This document shows, piece by piece, positions 1 to 9,394 of a stretch of 64,000 bases of DNA. Every line of letters starts with the position of its first letter. The stretch's first letter is position 1. Location: contig CAMLLC010000007.1 of NCBI GenBank assembly GCA_946480835.1, positions 26,775 through 90,774 on the forward strand, in the 5' to 3' direction. The notes beneath the pieces were generated by a model, which searched no databases, had not been told where the DNA came from, and saw only the letters and a program-made list of their open reading frames with translations. The translations under genes were made by a program, and so were the position numbers. The DNA is from Entomomonas sp945283395 (lineage in GTDB: Bacteria; Pseudomonadota; Gammaproteobacteria; Pseudomonadales; Pseudomonadaceae).

Positions 1-1
1 A

Positions 2-712
2 TTAGAGCCAGACTTTGGAGCGACCGTGGTAATGATGGGCGCAGCCTTAGCCATGTTGTTTTTAGGGGGCGTCAGTATGGGACGCTTCTTATTAATGGTG
101 CTTTTAAGTGTGATGGCGGTAGTTTTCTTGATATTTACCCAAGAATATAGAATGCATCGCTTGATGAATTTTACTAATCCATGGGCTGATCAATTTGGCT
201 CTGGTTACCAATTATCTCAAGCATTAATAGCCTTTGGTCGTGGTGACTGGATAGGATTAGGGTTAGGTAATAGTATTCAAAAACAATTTTATTTGCCTGA
301 AGCACATACTGACTTTGTGTTTGCCGTATTGGCTGAGGAGCTAGGTTTTATAGGTTCTTTCTGTTGCGTGGCATTATTTGTTTTTGTGGGGCTTAGGGCG
401 TTATTTATTGGGTTTTGGGCGGAGCAAGCTAAGCAATATTTTTCTGCTTATGTTGCTTATGGTATTGCTATGCTGTGGCTAAGCCAGTTTATTATTAACG
501 TGGGAGTAAATATAGGTCTATTACCTACAAAAGGTTTAACGCTTCCTTTCTTAAGTTATGGTGGTAGTTCATTGGTTATCTGTTGTGTATGTTTAGGACT
601 TTTACTCCGCATAGATTGGGAACGCCGTTACCCTGAGCCTGAGCTAAATTATGTATTTACTGAAAATGACTTTCCTGAAGAGAATGCGGAGATAACCCAT
701 GACTTCGGCTAA
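2..712 (+). CDS. ftsW: FtsW, septal peptidoglycan glycosyltransferase (5' end outside window)
   Basis: This is the C-terminal part of a SEDS-family polytopic membrane protein; the frame is already open at the first base, so the N-terminus lies upstream. FtsW polymerises lipid II glycan strands at the division septum together with PBP3 (FtsI). Visible are the stretch MEPDFG-like near the left edge (read here as LEPDFGATVV), the conserved periplasmic signature EAHTDFVFAVLAEELGF and the late helix PFLSYGGSS, all characteristic of FtsW/RodA. It overlaps murG by 14 bases, and the position upstream of murG, murC, ddlB, ftsQ, ftsA and ftsZ identifies it as FtsW rather than RodA. Confidence 0.96.
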   Translation, partial: LEPDFGATVVMMGAALAMLFLGGVSMGRFLLMVLLSVMAVVFLIFTQEYRMHRLMNFTNPWADQFGSGYQLSQALIAFGRGDWIGLGLGNSIQKQFYLPEAHTDFVFAVLAEELGFIGSFCCVALFVFVGLRALFIGFWAEQAKQYFSAYVAYGIAMLWLSQFIINVGVNIGLLPTKGLTLPFLSYGGSSLVICCVCLGLLLRIDWERRYPEPELNYVFTENDFPEENAEITHDFG

Positions 713-1787
713 TATTCTTATCATGGCAGCCGGTACAGGAGGTCATGTATTTCCAGCTTTAGCCTGCGCAACCGAATTCCAAGCCAAAGGCTATCAGGTT
801 CACTGGTTGGGTACTCCTAAAGGAATGGAAAATGAGTTAGTAGCTAAAGCAGGTTTTCCAATTCATCAAATTAAGGTAAGTGGTTTAAGAGGTAAAGGGA
901 TAGCTGCTTTAGTGAAAGCGCCTTGGCAACTATTAGGTGCTTTAAAACAAGCTTGGCAAATTATCCAAGAAATACAACCTATCTGTGTGTTGGGATTTGG
1001 AGGATTTGTTACCGGTCCTGGAGGAGTAGCGGCAAAATTAGCTGGAATACCGCTAATTATTCATGAGCAAAATGCAGTGGTGGGTACTGCTAATAGATAT
1101 TTAGCTAAAATAGCAACAAGAATATGTGAAGCTTTTCCTGATACTTTTGTTGGCATAGCTAAGCAGAAGTTAATTACTACCGGTAATCCAGTTCGTGAAG
1201 AATTATTTATTAATAAACAGGTAGAAAGTTTTACTAATAGGCAAGTTAGATTATTGATACTAGGTGGTAGTTTAGGTGCTGAGCCGTTAAATAAGTTATT
1301 ACCTGAAGCTTTAGCTTTAATAGATGAATCATTAAGGCCAGAAATTTTACATCAAGCAGGACGTGATCATGCTGCTAAAACCATCGAACGTTATCAAAAA
1401 GTTAAATTGGTTGCTAAAGTTGAGCCTTTTGTTAGTGATATGAATAAAATTTACAATTGGGCTGATTTAGTTATCTGTCGAGCAGGGGCATTAACAGTAA
1501 GCGAGCTTGCCGCTACCGGCAATGCTTCGATACTAATTCCCTTGCCTCACGCGATTGACGATCACCAAAGTTATAATGCGGATTACTTAGCGAGCGCAGG
1601 GGCTGCAATTAAGTTAATTCAAGGAAGTTTAACAGCTCAAAAAATGGCACAACATCTACAGCAATTATTAAAACAACCAGAGCAAATAATTAAAATGGGG
1701 CGGATAGCTAAAAGTTTAGCAAAACCTGAAGCTACTCAGGACGTGGTAAAAATTTGTTTGGAGGTAGCTAATGGCTATGAATCGTAA
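699..1787 (+). CDS. murG: MurG, UDP-GlcNAc:lipid I N-acetylglucosaminyltransferase
   Basis: MurG adds GlcNAc to lipid I to make lipid II on the cytoplasmic face of the membrane. At 362 residues it has the usual family length. The N-terminal Rossmann glycine loop GTGGHVFP is at residues 12-19, the motif HEQNAV follows the GFGGFVTGPG segment, and the C-terminal UDP-sugar site is marked by GALTVSELAA and the DDHQ segment. The ATG at 699 has a GGAG about seven bases upstream and lies inside the end of ftsW. The 3' end overlaps the start of murC by 17 bases, which implies translational coupling within the cell-wall operon. Confidence 0.98.
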   Translation: MTSANILIMAAGTGGHVFPALACATEFQAKGYQVHWLGTPKGMENELVAKAGFPIHQIKVSGLRGKGIAALVKAPWQLLGALKQAWQIIQEIQPICVLGFGGFVTGPGGVAAKLAGIPLIIHEQNAVVGTANRYLAKIATRICEAFPDTFVGIAKQKLITTGNPVREELFINKQVESFTNRQVRLLILGGSLGAEPLNKLLPEALALIDESLRPEILHQAGRDHAAKTIERYQKVKLVAKVEPFVSDMNKIYNWADLVICRAGALTVSELAATGNASILIPLPHAIDDHQSYNADYLASAGAAIKLIQGSLTAQKMAQHLQQLLKQPEQIIKMGRIAKSLAKPEATQDVVKICLEVANGYES

Positions 1788-3252
1788 TGAAGTTTCGCAA
1801 CCAGAATCACGCAGGATGCGGCGAATACGTCGTGTCCATCGGATCCATTTTGTTGGCATAGGTGGTTCGGGAATGTGTGGTATTGCAGAAGTATTATTGA
1901 ATCTAGGATATAAAATTTCTGGATCAGATATTAAAGCTTCTAATGTTACAGACCATTTAGCCGATTTAGGAGCTACTATTTATATAGGTCATCGAGCAGA
2001 GAATCAGGCTAGTGCAAGTGTATTAGTGGTATCTAGTGCTATTAATACTCGTAATCCAGAGGTAATGGCCGCATTAGAAAGACGTATACCTGTTGTACCT
2101 AGGGCAGAGATGTTAGGTGAATTAATGCGTTATCGCTACGGTATAGCGGTTGCAGGCACTCACGGTAAAACAACAACTACTAGTTTAATTGCTTCTGTTT
2201 ACGCTGCTGCAAAAAGGGATCCTACTTTTGTCATAGGTGGGCGCTTAAACGCTGCAGGAACTAATGCTAAATTAGGTGCTGGTCAATACTTGATCGCCGA
2301 GGCTGATGAAAGTGACGCAAGTTTCTTACATCTACAACCTATGGTTGCAGTATTGACTAATATAGACGCAGATCATATGAGTACTTATGATGGTGATTTC
2401 AATAAGTTGAAAAAGACTTTTATCACGTTCTTACACAACTTACCTTTTTATGGTTTAGCGGTACTTTGCATAGATGACCCAGTGATTAAAGAAATATTGC
2501 CACAAATCAGTCGACCTATTATTACTTATGGATTTAGTGAGGAAGCTGATATAAGAGCGGTGGATGTTTATCAAGATAAGATGCGTACTTATTTCACGGT
2601 ACTTAGAAAAGGTTACGAGCCTACCAAAGCTTCGGTAAGTTTGCCAGGCAGACATAATGTACTAAATTCATTAGCTACTATAGCAATAGCTGCAGATGAT
2701 GGGATTAATGAGAAAATTATTTTAGAAGGTATAGCTAATTTTCAAGGGGTAGGTAGACGTTTCCAAGTCTATGGTGAATTACCTATTGAAAAGGGCAGCG
2801 TGATGGTAGTTGATGATTATGGTCATCATCCTCGGGAAGTGCAGGCTGTTATTCAAGCAGTAAGAGATGGTTGGCCTGAGAGAAGATTGGTGATGCTTTA
2901 TCAACCACACAGATATACCCGTACTAGAGATTTGTATGAAGATTTTGTGCAGGTTCTATCAGGAGTTAACTTATTATTATTAATGGAGGTATATCCTGCT
3001 GGTGAAGAACCTATTACAGGAGCCGATAGCCGTCAATTATGCGGTAGTATAAGACAAAGGGGGTTACTTGATCCTATTTATGTTGAACGTGATGCCGACA
3101 TAATAGAGGTATTGAAGCCTTTATTAAAAGCTGGAGATATCCTACTTTGCCAAGGGGCTGGCGATATAGGTAATATTTCTGCACAAGTTATGAAGAGGGC
3201 AGCGTCTTTTACTAAAAAGACTACCACTAGGAGGACTAAAGATGAAAATTAA
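1771..3252 (+). CDS. murC: MurC, UDP-N-acetylmuramate--L-alanine ligase
   Basis: This cytoplasmic Mur ligase attaches L-Ala to UDP-MurNAc, the first peptide-stem step. The N-terminal UDP-binding loop GIGGSGMCG is at residues 29-37, the ATP P-loop GTHGKTT at 129-135, and the C-terminal domain contains DDYGHHPREV and QPHRYTRT, typical of MurC. The protein is 493 residues, slightly longer than usual because of a basic N-terminal tail (RRMRRIRRVHR) and a Lys/Thr/Arg-rich C-terminus. An alternative ATG is two codons downstream. It overlaps murG upstream and ddlB downstream by a few bases. Confidence 0.98.
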   Translation: MAMNRNEVSQPESRRMRRIRRVHRIHFVGIGGSGMCGIAEVLLNLGYKISGSDIKASNVTDHLADLGATIYIGHRAENQASASVLVVSSAINTRNPEVMAALERRIPVVPRAEMLGELMRYRYGIAVAGTHGKTTTTSLIASVYAAAKRDPTFVIGGRLNAAGTNAKLGAGQYLIAEADESDASFLHLQPMVAVLTNIDADHMSTYDGDFNKLKKTFITFLHNLPFYGLAVLCIDDPVIKEILPQISRPIITYGFSEEADIRAVDVYQDKMRTYFTVLRKGYEPTKASVSLPGRHNVLNSLATIAIAADDGINEKIILEGIANFQGVGRRFQVYGELPIEKGSVMVVDDYGHHPREVQAVIQAVRDGWPERRLVMLYQPHRYTRTRDLYEDFVQVLSGVNLLLLMEVYPAGEEPITGADSRQLCGSIRQRGLLDPIYVERDADIIEVLKPLLKAGDILLCQGAGDIGNISAQVMKRAASFTKKTTTRRTKDEN

Positions 3253-4177
3253 TTATAATCCTGCTGATTTTGGTCGAGTGGCTGTTCTTTATGGTGGTGA
3301 AAGTGCTGAGAGAGAAATTTCTCTTACCTCAGGTAAAAAAGTACTCGAAGCATTACTAGCTTATGGGGTAGATGCTTTTGGGGTAGATGTTAAAGGTGAT
3401 TGGTTAGCAAATTTCTTACCACAAAAAGTAGATAGAGTATTTAATATGCTGCATGGTCGCGGTGGAGAAGATGGCTGTGTACAAGGCTTATTAGATATAT
3501 TAAGAATCCCCTATACGGGCAGTGGTGTATTAGGCTCAGCTTTGACTATGGATAAACTGAGAACAAAACAAATCTGGGCTGATTGTGGGTTACCTACGCC
3601 ACGTTATTCAATGTTAAGCACAGAGCAAGATTGTGAAAAAGCTGCTCGAGAACTAGGTTTCCCTATGATTGTCAAACCTAGTCATGAAGGATCGAGTGTA
3701 GGAATGGCTAAAGTTGATAATTTACCAGAGTTACGGCAAGCATGGCGGAGTGCTCTGGCATTTGATACAGAAGTTTTAGTCGAAGCATGGATTACTGGGG
3801 CGGAGTTTACTATTGCTGTAATAAATAATAAAACTCTACCTATTATACGGTTAGGTACCACTCATAGTTTTTATGATTATGATGCTAAATATCTAGCAAA
3901 TGATACTAAATATAGTATTCCGTGTGGTTTAGATAAGAATAAAGAACAAGAGTTAAAGGAGTTAGTGATAAAAGCTTGTAAAGTAGTAGCAGTAGAGGGG
4001 TGGGGGCGGGTTGATGTAATGCAAGATCAACAAGGTAACTTTTATTTATTAGAGGTAAATACTGCCCCAGGTATGACAGACCATAGTTTAGTTCCCATGG
4101 CTGCTAAGGCAATAGGTATGGATTATCAACAATTAGTTTTGACCGTTTTAGCTACTACCTTAGCACAAGGAGGTTAA
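3242..4177 (+). CDS. ddlB: D-alanine--D-alanine ligase
   Basis: An ATP-grasp ligase that makes the D-Ala-D-Ala dipeptide for the peptidoglycan stem. It has the family length of about 310 residues. Conserved elements are GGESAEREISL near the N-terminus, LHGRGGEDG, the ATP-binding KPSHEGSSVGM segment and the metal site ending in LLEVNTAPGMTDHS. The start overlaps the last 11 bases of murC. The location between murC and ftsQ is the standard place for the DdlB paralogue in gammaproteobacteria. Confidence 0.98.
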   Translation: MKINYNPADFGRVAVLYGGESAEREISLTSGKKVLEALLAYGVDAFGVDVKGDWLANFLPQKVDRVFNMLHGRGGEDGCVQGLLDILRIPYTGSGVLGSALTMDKLRTKQIWADCGLPTPRYSMLSTEQDCEKAARELGFPMIVKPSHEGSSVGMAKVDNLPELRQAWRSALAFDTEVLVEAWITGAEFTIAVINNKTLPIIRLGTTHSFYDYDAKYLANDTKYSIPCGLDKNKEQELKELVIKACKVVAVEGWGRVDVMQDQQGNFYLLEVNTAPGMTDHSLVPMAAKAIGMDYQQLVLTVLATTLAQGG

Positions 4178-4178
4178 T

Positions 4179-5045
4179 ATGATGACTGCTAACGTAAAAC
4201 AAACAAGAGCTAGCACAGCTTGGCGTGCAAAACAAGCTGCCCATCAACGAGGGGCAAGTAGAGTTAGCTCAAAGAGAGCTATGGCTAATTCAATAGATTC
4301 GCTATTAGACTATGGTAAAATAGCACTATGGCTAGTGCTAAGTACAGCACTAACGATAGTGCTTTATCAAGTCACTAATAGGGTAATAGCTTATATTAAT
4401 CAACCTATAGCTAAAGTGACTATTTTGGGTGATCTAGGTTATGTGGATCAAAGAAGCTTACAACAACGGCTAGAACCACTAGTAAGTGGTGGTTTTATTA
4501 GTATAGATTTAGAAAGTTTAAGACAAACATTAGAAAATACCCCTTGGATTTCTCACGTGGAAGTAGAAAGAGTATGGCCGAATGAGCTGAAAATTCATTT
4601 GAATGGTAAACACCCTATTGCAAGATGGGGAGATAATAGTTTACTCAATAATGTAGGGGAGTCTTTTAAAACTAAAAATATATCGGCTTATCAATCGCTA
4701 CCTTTATTAGATGGCCCTGACTATGCTCAATCGCAAGTTATGCAACAATATCAAATTATTAGTCAATTGTTACGCCCTATGGAATATGCTATAACTTCGC
4801 TTAGCCTAGATGAAAGAGGAAGTTGGGCTCTGACAACTAACACAGGCCTTAAATTAATATTAGGAAATGATGATTTAGTGGAAAAAGTACGTCGTTTTGC
4901 CAGAGCTTACGAGGCTAATTTGAAAGGAAAAATAGCTAATATAGCTAGTGTAGATTTACGTTATAGTAATGGTTTGGCAGTAGCTTGGAAAGATCCATCT
5001 AAAGAAATGGCTACTAATCCTAGTAAGATGGTGGCAAGCCAGTAA
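4179..5045 (+). CDS. ftsQ: FtsQ, divisome assembly protein
   Basis: A bitopic inner-membrane protein that recruits FtsL/FtsB to the septum. It has a basic cytoplasmic N-terminus, one transmembrane helix at about residues 47-64 and then a POTRA domain (about 78-147, beginning IAKVTILGDLGYV) and the FtsQ beta domain. The length (288 residues) matches Pseudomonas FtsQ. The ribosome-binding site AAGGAGG at 4167-4173 serves two adjacent ATG codons (4179 and 4182); spacing slightly favours the second, a one-residue difference. Confidence 0.96.
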   Translation: MMTANVKQTRASTAWRAKQAAHQRGASRVSSKRAMANSIDSLLDYGKIALWLVLSTALTIVLYQVTNRVIAYINQPIAKVTILGDLGYVDQRSLQQRLEPLVSGGFISIDLESLRQTLENTPWISHVEVERVWPNELKIHLNGKHPIARWGDNSLLNNVGESFKTKNISAYQSLPLLDGPDYAQSQVMQQYQIISQLLRPMEYAITSLSLDERGSWALTTNTGLKLILGNDDLVEKVRRFARAYEANLKGKIANIASVDLRYSNGLAVAWKDPSKEMATNPSKMVASQ

Positions 5046-5153
5046 AAAACGCTTCATAATAAGCCATTTTAGGTACGAAATTGCGAAAAGCATTTTATAA
5101 CTCTGGTCTTTATGTAACAAATGCTTTGATAGTTGGAAAATAGAGAACTCATT

Positions 5154-6398
5154 ATGGCGCAAGAAAATAGTAGCAAAATGATTGTAGGCTTAGATGTGGG
5201 CACTTCTAAAGTAGTAGCCCTTGTAGGAGAAGTTTCATCTGCTGGTCAGGTAGAGGTGGTAGGAATAGGTTCTCATCCTTCTCGTGGCTTAAAAAAAGGT
5301 GTTGTAGTTAATATTGAATCTACAGTCCAATCTATTCAATATGCTATAGATGAAGCTCAGCAAATGGCTGGCTGTCAAATATATTCAGCTTATGTAGGGA
5401 TTGCGGGGAGTCATATTCGTAGCCTTAACTCAGATGGTATTGTAGCTATTAGAGAGGGTGAAGTAACTAAAGCTGATATTGAGCGAGTATTAGATTCTGC
5501 CAAAGCTGTGGCTATTCCTGCCGATCAGCGAGTGTTACATACTTTACCACAAGATTATGTTATAGATAATCAAGAAGGTGTGAGAGAACCTTTAGGCATG
5601 TATGGCGTCCGCTTAGAGGCTAAAGTGCATGTGGTCACTTGCGCTGTCAATGCTGCACAGAATGTGGAGAAATGTGTAAGAAGATGTGGTTTAGAGGTCG
5701 ATGATATTATTCTAGAACAACTAGCTTCTTCTTATGCTGTTTTAACAGAAGATGAAAAAGAATTAGGCATTTGTCTAATTGATATAGGTGGCGGCACTTC
5801 GGATATGGCCATTTATACAGAAGGTGCTATTCGTCATACGGCGGTTATTCCAATTGCTGGCGATCAGGTTACTAATGATATTGCTATGGCATTGCGCACT
5901 CCTACTCAATATGCTGAAGAAATCAAAATTCGTTATGCCTGCGCTTTAGCTAAACTCGCTGGTGCAGGGCAAATGATTAAAGTTCCTAGTGTAGGCGAAC
6001 GTCCACCTAGAGAACTTTCTCGGCAGGCATTGGCTGAAGTAGTAGAGCCTCGCTATGAAGAGTTATTTAAATTCGTGCAAAAGGAACTGCGGCGTAGTGG
6101 CTATGAGGATATGATTGCTGCCGGTGTTGTATTAACAGGTGGTACAGCTAAAATGGAAGGCGCTGTCGAGTTAGCTGAGGAAATTTTCCATATGCCAGTT
6201 AGATTAGGTGTCCCTTATAATGTTAGAGGTTTGGAAAGTGTTATCCAGAATCCCATTTACTCTACCGCAGTAGGTTTACTTTTATATGGTGCTCAGAAAC
6301 AGTTAGATGATAGTAATTCAGAATTAATAAGTAGAAGCAATAAAGAAAATATTTCGCTATTTTCTCGTTTTAAAAAATGGGTACAGGGTAATTTTTAG
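5154..6398 (+). CDS. ftsA: FtsA, actin-like membrane tether of the Z-ring
   Basis: FtsA is an actin-fold ATPase that anchors FtsZ filaments to the membrane and recruits later division proteins. The phosphate-1 motif GLDVGTSKVVALVGE is near the N-terminus, GGGTSD marks phosphate-2, and VVLTGGTAKM the adenosine site. The C-terminus ends in an amphipathic helix (SLFSRFKKWVQGNF) that serves as membrane targeting sequence. I chose the ATG at 5154 (MAQENSSKMIVG) because it matches the family N-terminus; an in-frame upstream codon at 5133 would add seven unconserved residues. 108 bases separate it from ftsQ. Confidence 0.97.
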   Translation: MAQENSSKMIVGLDVGTSKVVALVGEVSSAGQVEVVGIGSHPSRGLKKGVVVNIESTVQSIQYAIDEAQQMAGCQIYSAYVGIAGSHIRSLNSDGIVAIREGEVTKADIERVLDSAKAVAIPADQRVLHTLPQDYVIDNQEGVREPLGMYGVRLEAKVHVVTCAVNAAQNVEKCVRRCGLEVDDIILEQLASSYAVLTEDEKELGICLIDIGGGTSDMAIYTEGAIRHTAVIPIAGDQVTNDIAMALRTPTQYAEEIKIRYACALAKLAGAGQMIKVPSVGERPPRELSRQALAEVVEPRYEELFKFVQKELRRSGYEDMIAAGVVLTGGTAKMEGAVELAEEIFHMPVRLGVPYNVRGLESVIQNPIYSTAVGLLLYGAQKQLDDSNSELISRSNKENISLFSRFKKWVQGNF

Positions 6399-6570
6399 CT
6401 AAAATTAGCTAAATTAATTGATTGAAATTAAATTTTTACAGATTAAATTATAAATTTCTTGGTTTTTTTATTAATATATTACTTTAGGATACTAGATATT
6501 AGTGCTAGCTAAAGTTAAAATAACAAGATATAGATAACAAGGCGAGTTATCGATGTTTAGGAGAGAGGCA

Positions 6571-7755
6571 ATGTTTGAAATGGTAGAAGCTCAGCTCAAT
6601 GCAGTAATCAAGGTGATAGGTGTTGGCGGCGGTGGCGGTAATGCTGTGAATCACATGATACGTAGCAATATCGAAGGAGTTGAGTTTGTTTGTGCAAATA
6701 CCGATGCACAAGCTTTGAAAAGTATTTCTGGCGGTTCTATTTTACAATTAGGTGCTAATATCACTAAAGGTCTAGGAGCTGGGACTAATCCCGATGTAGG
6801 TAGACAAGCCGCTTTAGAAGATAAAGAACGCATTGCTGAAGCCTTGCGAGGTACCAATATGGTATTTATTACCACTGGTATGGGGGGCGGAACAGGGACA
6901 GGTGCAGCTCCTGTCATTGCTCAAGTAGCAAAAGAAATGGGTATTTTAACTGTCGCCGTAGTAACCCGCCCTTTTGTCTTTGAAGGACGCAAGCGCAGTA
7001 AAGTTGCTGATGAGGGTATTGCAGCGTTAGTAGAACATGTCGACTCCTTAATTACTATTCCCAATGAAAAATTGATTACCATATTAGGAAAAGATGTCAG
7101 CTTACTTTCTGCTTTTGCAAAAGCAGATGATGTTTTAGCAGGAGCTGTGCGTGGTATTTCAGATATTATGCAGCGACCAGGATTAATCAATATCGATTTT
7201 GCCGATGTTAAAGAAGTAATGAGTGAAATGGGTATGGCTATGATGGGGGCTGGCAGCGCTAGTGGTCCAAATCGTGCGCGAGAAGCAGCAGAGGCAGCTA
7301 TCCGTAATCCATTACTAGAAGATATTAATTTACAAGGCGCTCGTGGAGTATTGGTTAATATTACCGCTAGTGATATGACTATTGGCGAATTTAACGACGT
7401 TGGTGAAATTATTGAAGATTTAGTTTCAGATCAGGCTACTGTTAAAATAGGTTCTGCGATTGATCCTACAATGGGTGATGAACTCAATGTTACTGTGGTA
7501 GTAACAGGCTTAGGACAAGAAATGGCTAAACCTGTTAAAGTGGTTGATAATACTTTTGCTGCTGTTAATGTTAATGCAGTAGAAACGTCAGCTGGACGTA
7601 CTGAGAATGTAACAGAACCTAATTACAGGGATTTTGATCGGCCAACTGTTATGCGTAATAGAGCAGCACATGGTAATGTGGCTCCTAATTTGCAAGCTCA
7701 AGAGGATTTAGACTATTTAGATATTCCTGCTTTCTTACGAAATCAGGCTGATTAA
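6571..7755 (+). CDS. ftsZ: FtsZ, tubulin-like division GTPase
   Basis: FtsZ polymerises into the Z-ring that organises septation. The protein has the N-terminal nucleotide loop GVGGGGGNAVNHM, the tubulin signature GGGTGTGAAP, the synergy-loop NIDFADVKEVM and the C-terminal conserved peptide LDYLDIPAFLRNQAD that binds FtsA and ZipA. The ATG at 6571 (MFEMVEAQ) fits the family start and sits behind AGGAGAGAGG; an ATG six codons upstream overlaps that ribosome-binding site and is less likely. A 172-base AT-rich gap before the gene may hold its own promoters, but I cannot assign one. Confidence 0.98.
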   Translation: MFEMVEAQLNAVIKVIGVGGGGGNAVNHMIRSNIEGVEFVCANTDAQALKSISGGSILQLGANITKGLGAGTNPDVGRQAALEDKERIAEALRGTNMVFITTGMGGGTGTGAAPVIAQVAKEMGILTVAVVTRPFVFEGRKRSKVADEGIAALVEHVDSLITIPNEKLITILGKDVSLLSAFAKADDVLAGAVRGISDIMQRPGLINIDFADVKEVMSEMGMAMMGAGSASGPNRAREAAEAAIRNPLLEDINLQGARGVLVNITASDMTIGEFNDVGEIIEDLVSDQATVKIGSAIDPTMGDELNVTVVVTGLGQEMAKPVKVVDNTFAAVNVNAVETSAGRTENVTEPNYRDFDRPTVMRNRAAHGNVAPNLQAQEDLDYLDIPAFLRNQAD

Positions 7756-7782
7756 TAGCATTATTTTTTTAGTATCCCTTAT

Positions 7783-7824
7783 AAATAGCGTTATAGATAA
7801 TAATCTGTAACGCTATTTTATTTT
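7783..7824 (+). terminator. Rho-independent terminator after ftsZ
   Basis: A long hairpin lies 27 bases after the ftsZ stop. The arms AAATAGCGTTA (7783-7793) and TAACGCTATTT (7808-7818) are perfectly complementary and the pairing continues inward through AGAT/ATCT, leaving a four-base loop. A T-rich tract follows. It is the logical end of the division cluster transcript and separates it from lpxC. Confidence 0.85.
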
Positions 7825-7918
7825 ATAAAAGTAATTTTTCAATATTTTGTGGGTGTTCAGTTGGTGGCTGATCTGCTATTATTGATAGTAATTCGCATTT
7901 TGCTGGTCGGAAATTTGT

Positions 7919-8830
7919 ATGATAAAACAACGCACATTAAAAAACACTATTCGTGCTACGGGAGTAGGTCTTCATTCTGGTAAAAAAGTTTATCTCACAC
8001 TCAAACCTGCCCCTATTGATACGGGTATTATCTTCTGTAGAGCAGATCTTGACCCTCTTGTTGAGATTTCTGCTAGGGCAGAAAACGTTGGGGAAACTAC
8101 CCTCTCTACTACTTTAAAGAAAGACAATGTGCGTATTGATACTGTTGAACATTTATTATCTGCAATGGCAGGCTTAGGTATTGATAATGCTCGTATTGAA
8201 CTATCATGTTCTGAAGTACCTATTATGGATGGCAGTGCAGGTCCTTTTGTATTTTTAATTGAGTCTGCTGGATTAGAAGAACAGCAAGCCCCTAAAAAAT
8301 TTATTCGTATTAAGAAAGAAGTTTCAGTAGAAGAAAATGGCAAAAAAGCTACTTTTTTACCTTTTGATGGTTTTAAAGTGAGTTTTGAGATTGACTTTGA
8401 TCATCCTGCTTTTAAAAATCATACTCAATCGGCAACGATAGATTTCTCTAGTACCACGTTTGTTAAAGAAGTTAGTCGTGCTAGAACTTTTGGTTTTATG
8501 CGAGAAATAGAATATTTACGTTCTAAACACCTTACTTTAGGGGGTAGTTTGGATAACGCTATAGTAGTAGGCGATGATGGCGTCATGAATGAAGATGGTC
8601 TGCGCTATGAAGATGAATTTGTTAAACATAAAATTTTAGATTCTATTGGCGATCTTTACTTATTAGGGCATAGCTTGGTAGGGGAGTTTATTGGCTATAA
8701 ATCAGGGCATGCACTTAATAATAAGTTGCTCAGAACCTTGTTGAGTCAGCCAGATGCATGGGAAATGATTACATTTGAAGACAAGGAAAAAGCACCTATC
8801 TCATATATGCATCTTGCTAGTCAAAGATAA
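7919..8830 (+). CDS. lpxC: LpxC, UDP-3-O-acyl-N-acetylglucosamine deacetylase
   Basis: LpxC is the zinc-dependent, committed step of lipid A synthesis. The 303-residue length and the N-terminus MIKQRTLKNTIRATGVGLHSG match the Pseudomonas enzyme closely. Zinc-ligand regions are visible: TVEHLLSAMAG (first His), and the later KHKILDSIGDLYLLGH stretch with its His and Asp; the catalytic GHALNNKLL segment is near the end. The gene stands alone behind the ftsZ terminator, as in Pseudomonas, where lpxC has its own promoter. Confidence 0.98.
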   Translation: MIKQRTLKNTIRATGVGLHSGKKVYLTLKPAPIDTGIIFCRADLDPLVEISARAENVGETTLSTTLKKDNVRIDTVEHLLSAMAGLGIDNARIELSCSEVPIMDGSAGPFVFLIESAGLEEQQAPKKFIRIKKEVSVEENGKKATFLPFDGFKVSFEIDFDHPAFKNHTQSATIDFSSTTFVKEVSRARTFGFMREIEYLRSKHLTLGGSLDNAIVVGDDGVMNEDGLRYEDEFVKHKILDSIGDLYLLGHSLVGEFIGYKSGHALNNKLLRTLLSQPDAWEMITFEDKEKAPISYMHLASQR

Positions 8831-8857
8831 TATGCTAGAATAGCTCATTGTCTAGGT

Positions 8858-9316
8858 TTATTTGCTGTGGTTAGCTAGCCTCGTCAATGCTGCTTTTAGT
8901 TTAGGATGTTGGATAAGGTCAGCAGTTTCTCTAATTATCTGTGCCGTTTGGTGAGACATCAATAAGGGATGTTGTTCCTTTATTTTTGGGGATGATTTAG
9001 GAAATACTTTAACAACGATTCGTTCAATACCATAAAATTCTGAATGTTTAAGTAATTGTTTTGTTAAGTGCTGTTGTTGATAGCGCAATCTAGTAGCCCA
9101 ATAGGCCTGAGTTGTCATGATAGTTAATATTTTATCTTGATAAGAAGCCACCGCACAGTTTTCTTGCATAATAGCCGGCAAATATAAATTTATCCGGTTT
9201 TGTAAATGGCTAAGCAATGAAGCCTTGTCCGTTAAATGACAGAGAATAGTTGATTGCTTTAATAGGGATGTTGAACGCTTAGCGTAAATGGGACGGAAAG
9301 ACATATTGGTACTCAT
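8858..9316 (-). CDS. dciA: DciA-like DUF721 protein (replicative helicase loader)
   Basis: A 152-residue protein of the DUF721/DciA family. DciA is the ancestral bacterial loader of the DnaB helicase. The sequence fits the family: an N-terminal segment with LLSHLQNRINLYLP, then the KH-like core with a conserved aromatic/Arg stretch (AYWATRLRYQQQHL). The C-terminal tail is variable. Its place beside lpxC and divergent from an M23 peptidase gene is the same as in Pseudomonas. Two close in-frame ATG codons exist at the start and the ribosome-binding site is weak, so the first few residues are uncertain. Confidence 0.8.
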   Translation of the reverse strand: MSTNMSFRPIYAKRSTSLLKQSTILCHLTDKASLLSHLQNRINLYLPAIMQENCAVASYQDKILTIMTTQAYWATRLRYQQQHLTKQLLKHSEFYGIERIVVKVFPKSSPKIKEQHPLLMSHQTAQIIRETADLIQHPKLKAALTRLANHSK

Positions 9317-9394
9317 AGTAATATGAATAGTTATTATCTTAACAAATTATTATACCTGTCTGTAAATAAATCAGTTTGAATGTAGGTAGATTTA

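Noticed and set aside
6651..7190. Long open frames antisense to ftsZ
   Set aside because: They follow from codon bias of ftsZ, have no ribosome-binding sites and no family resemblance.
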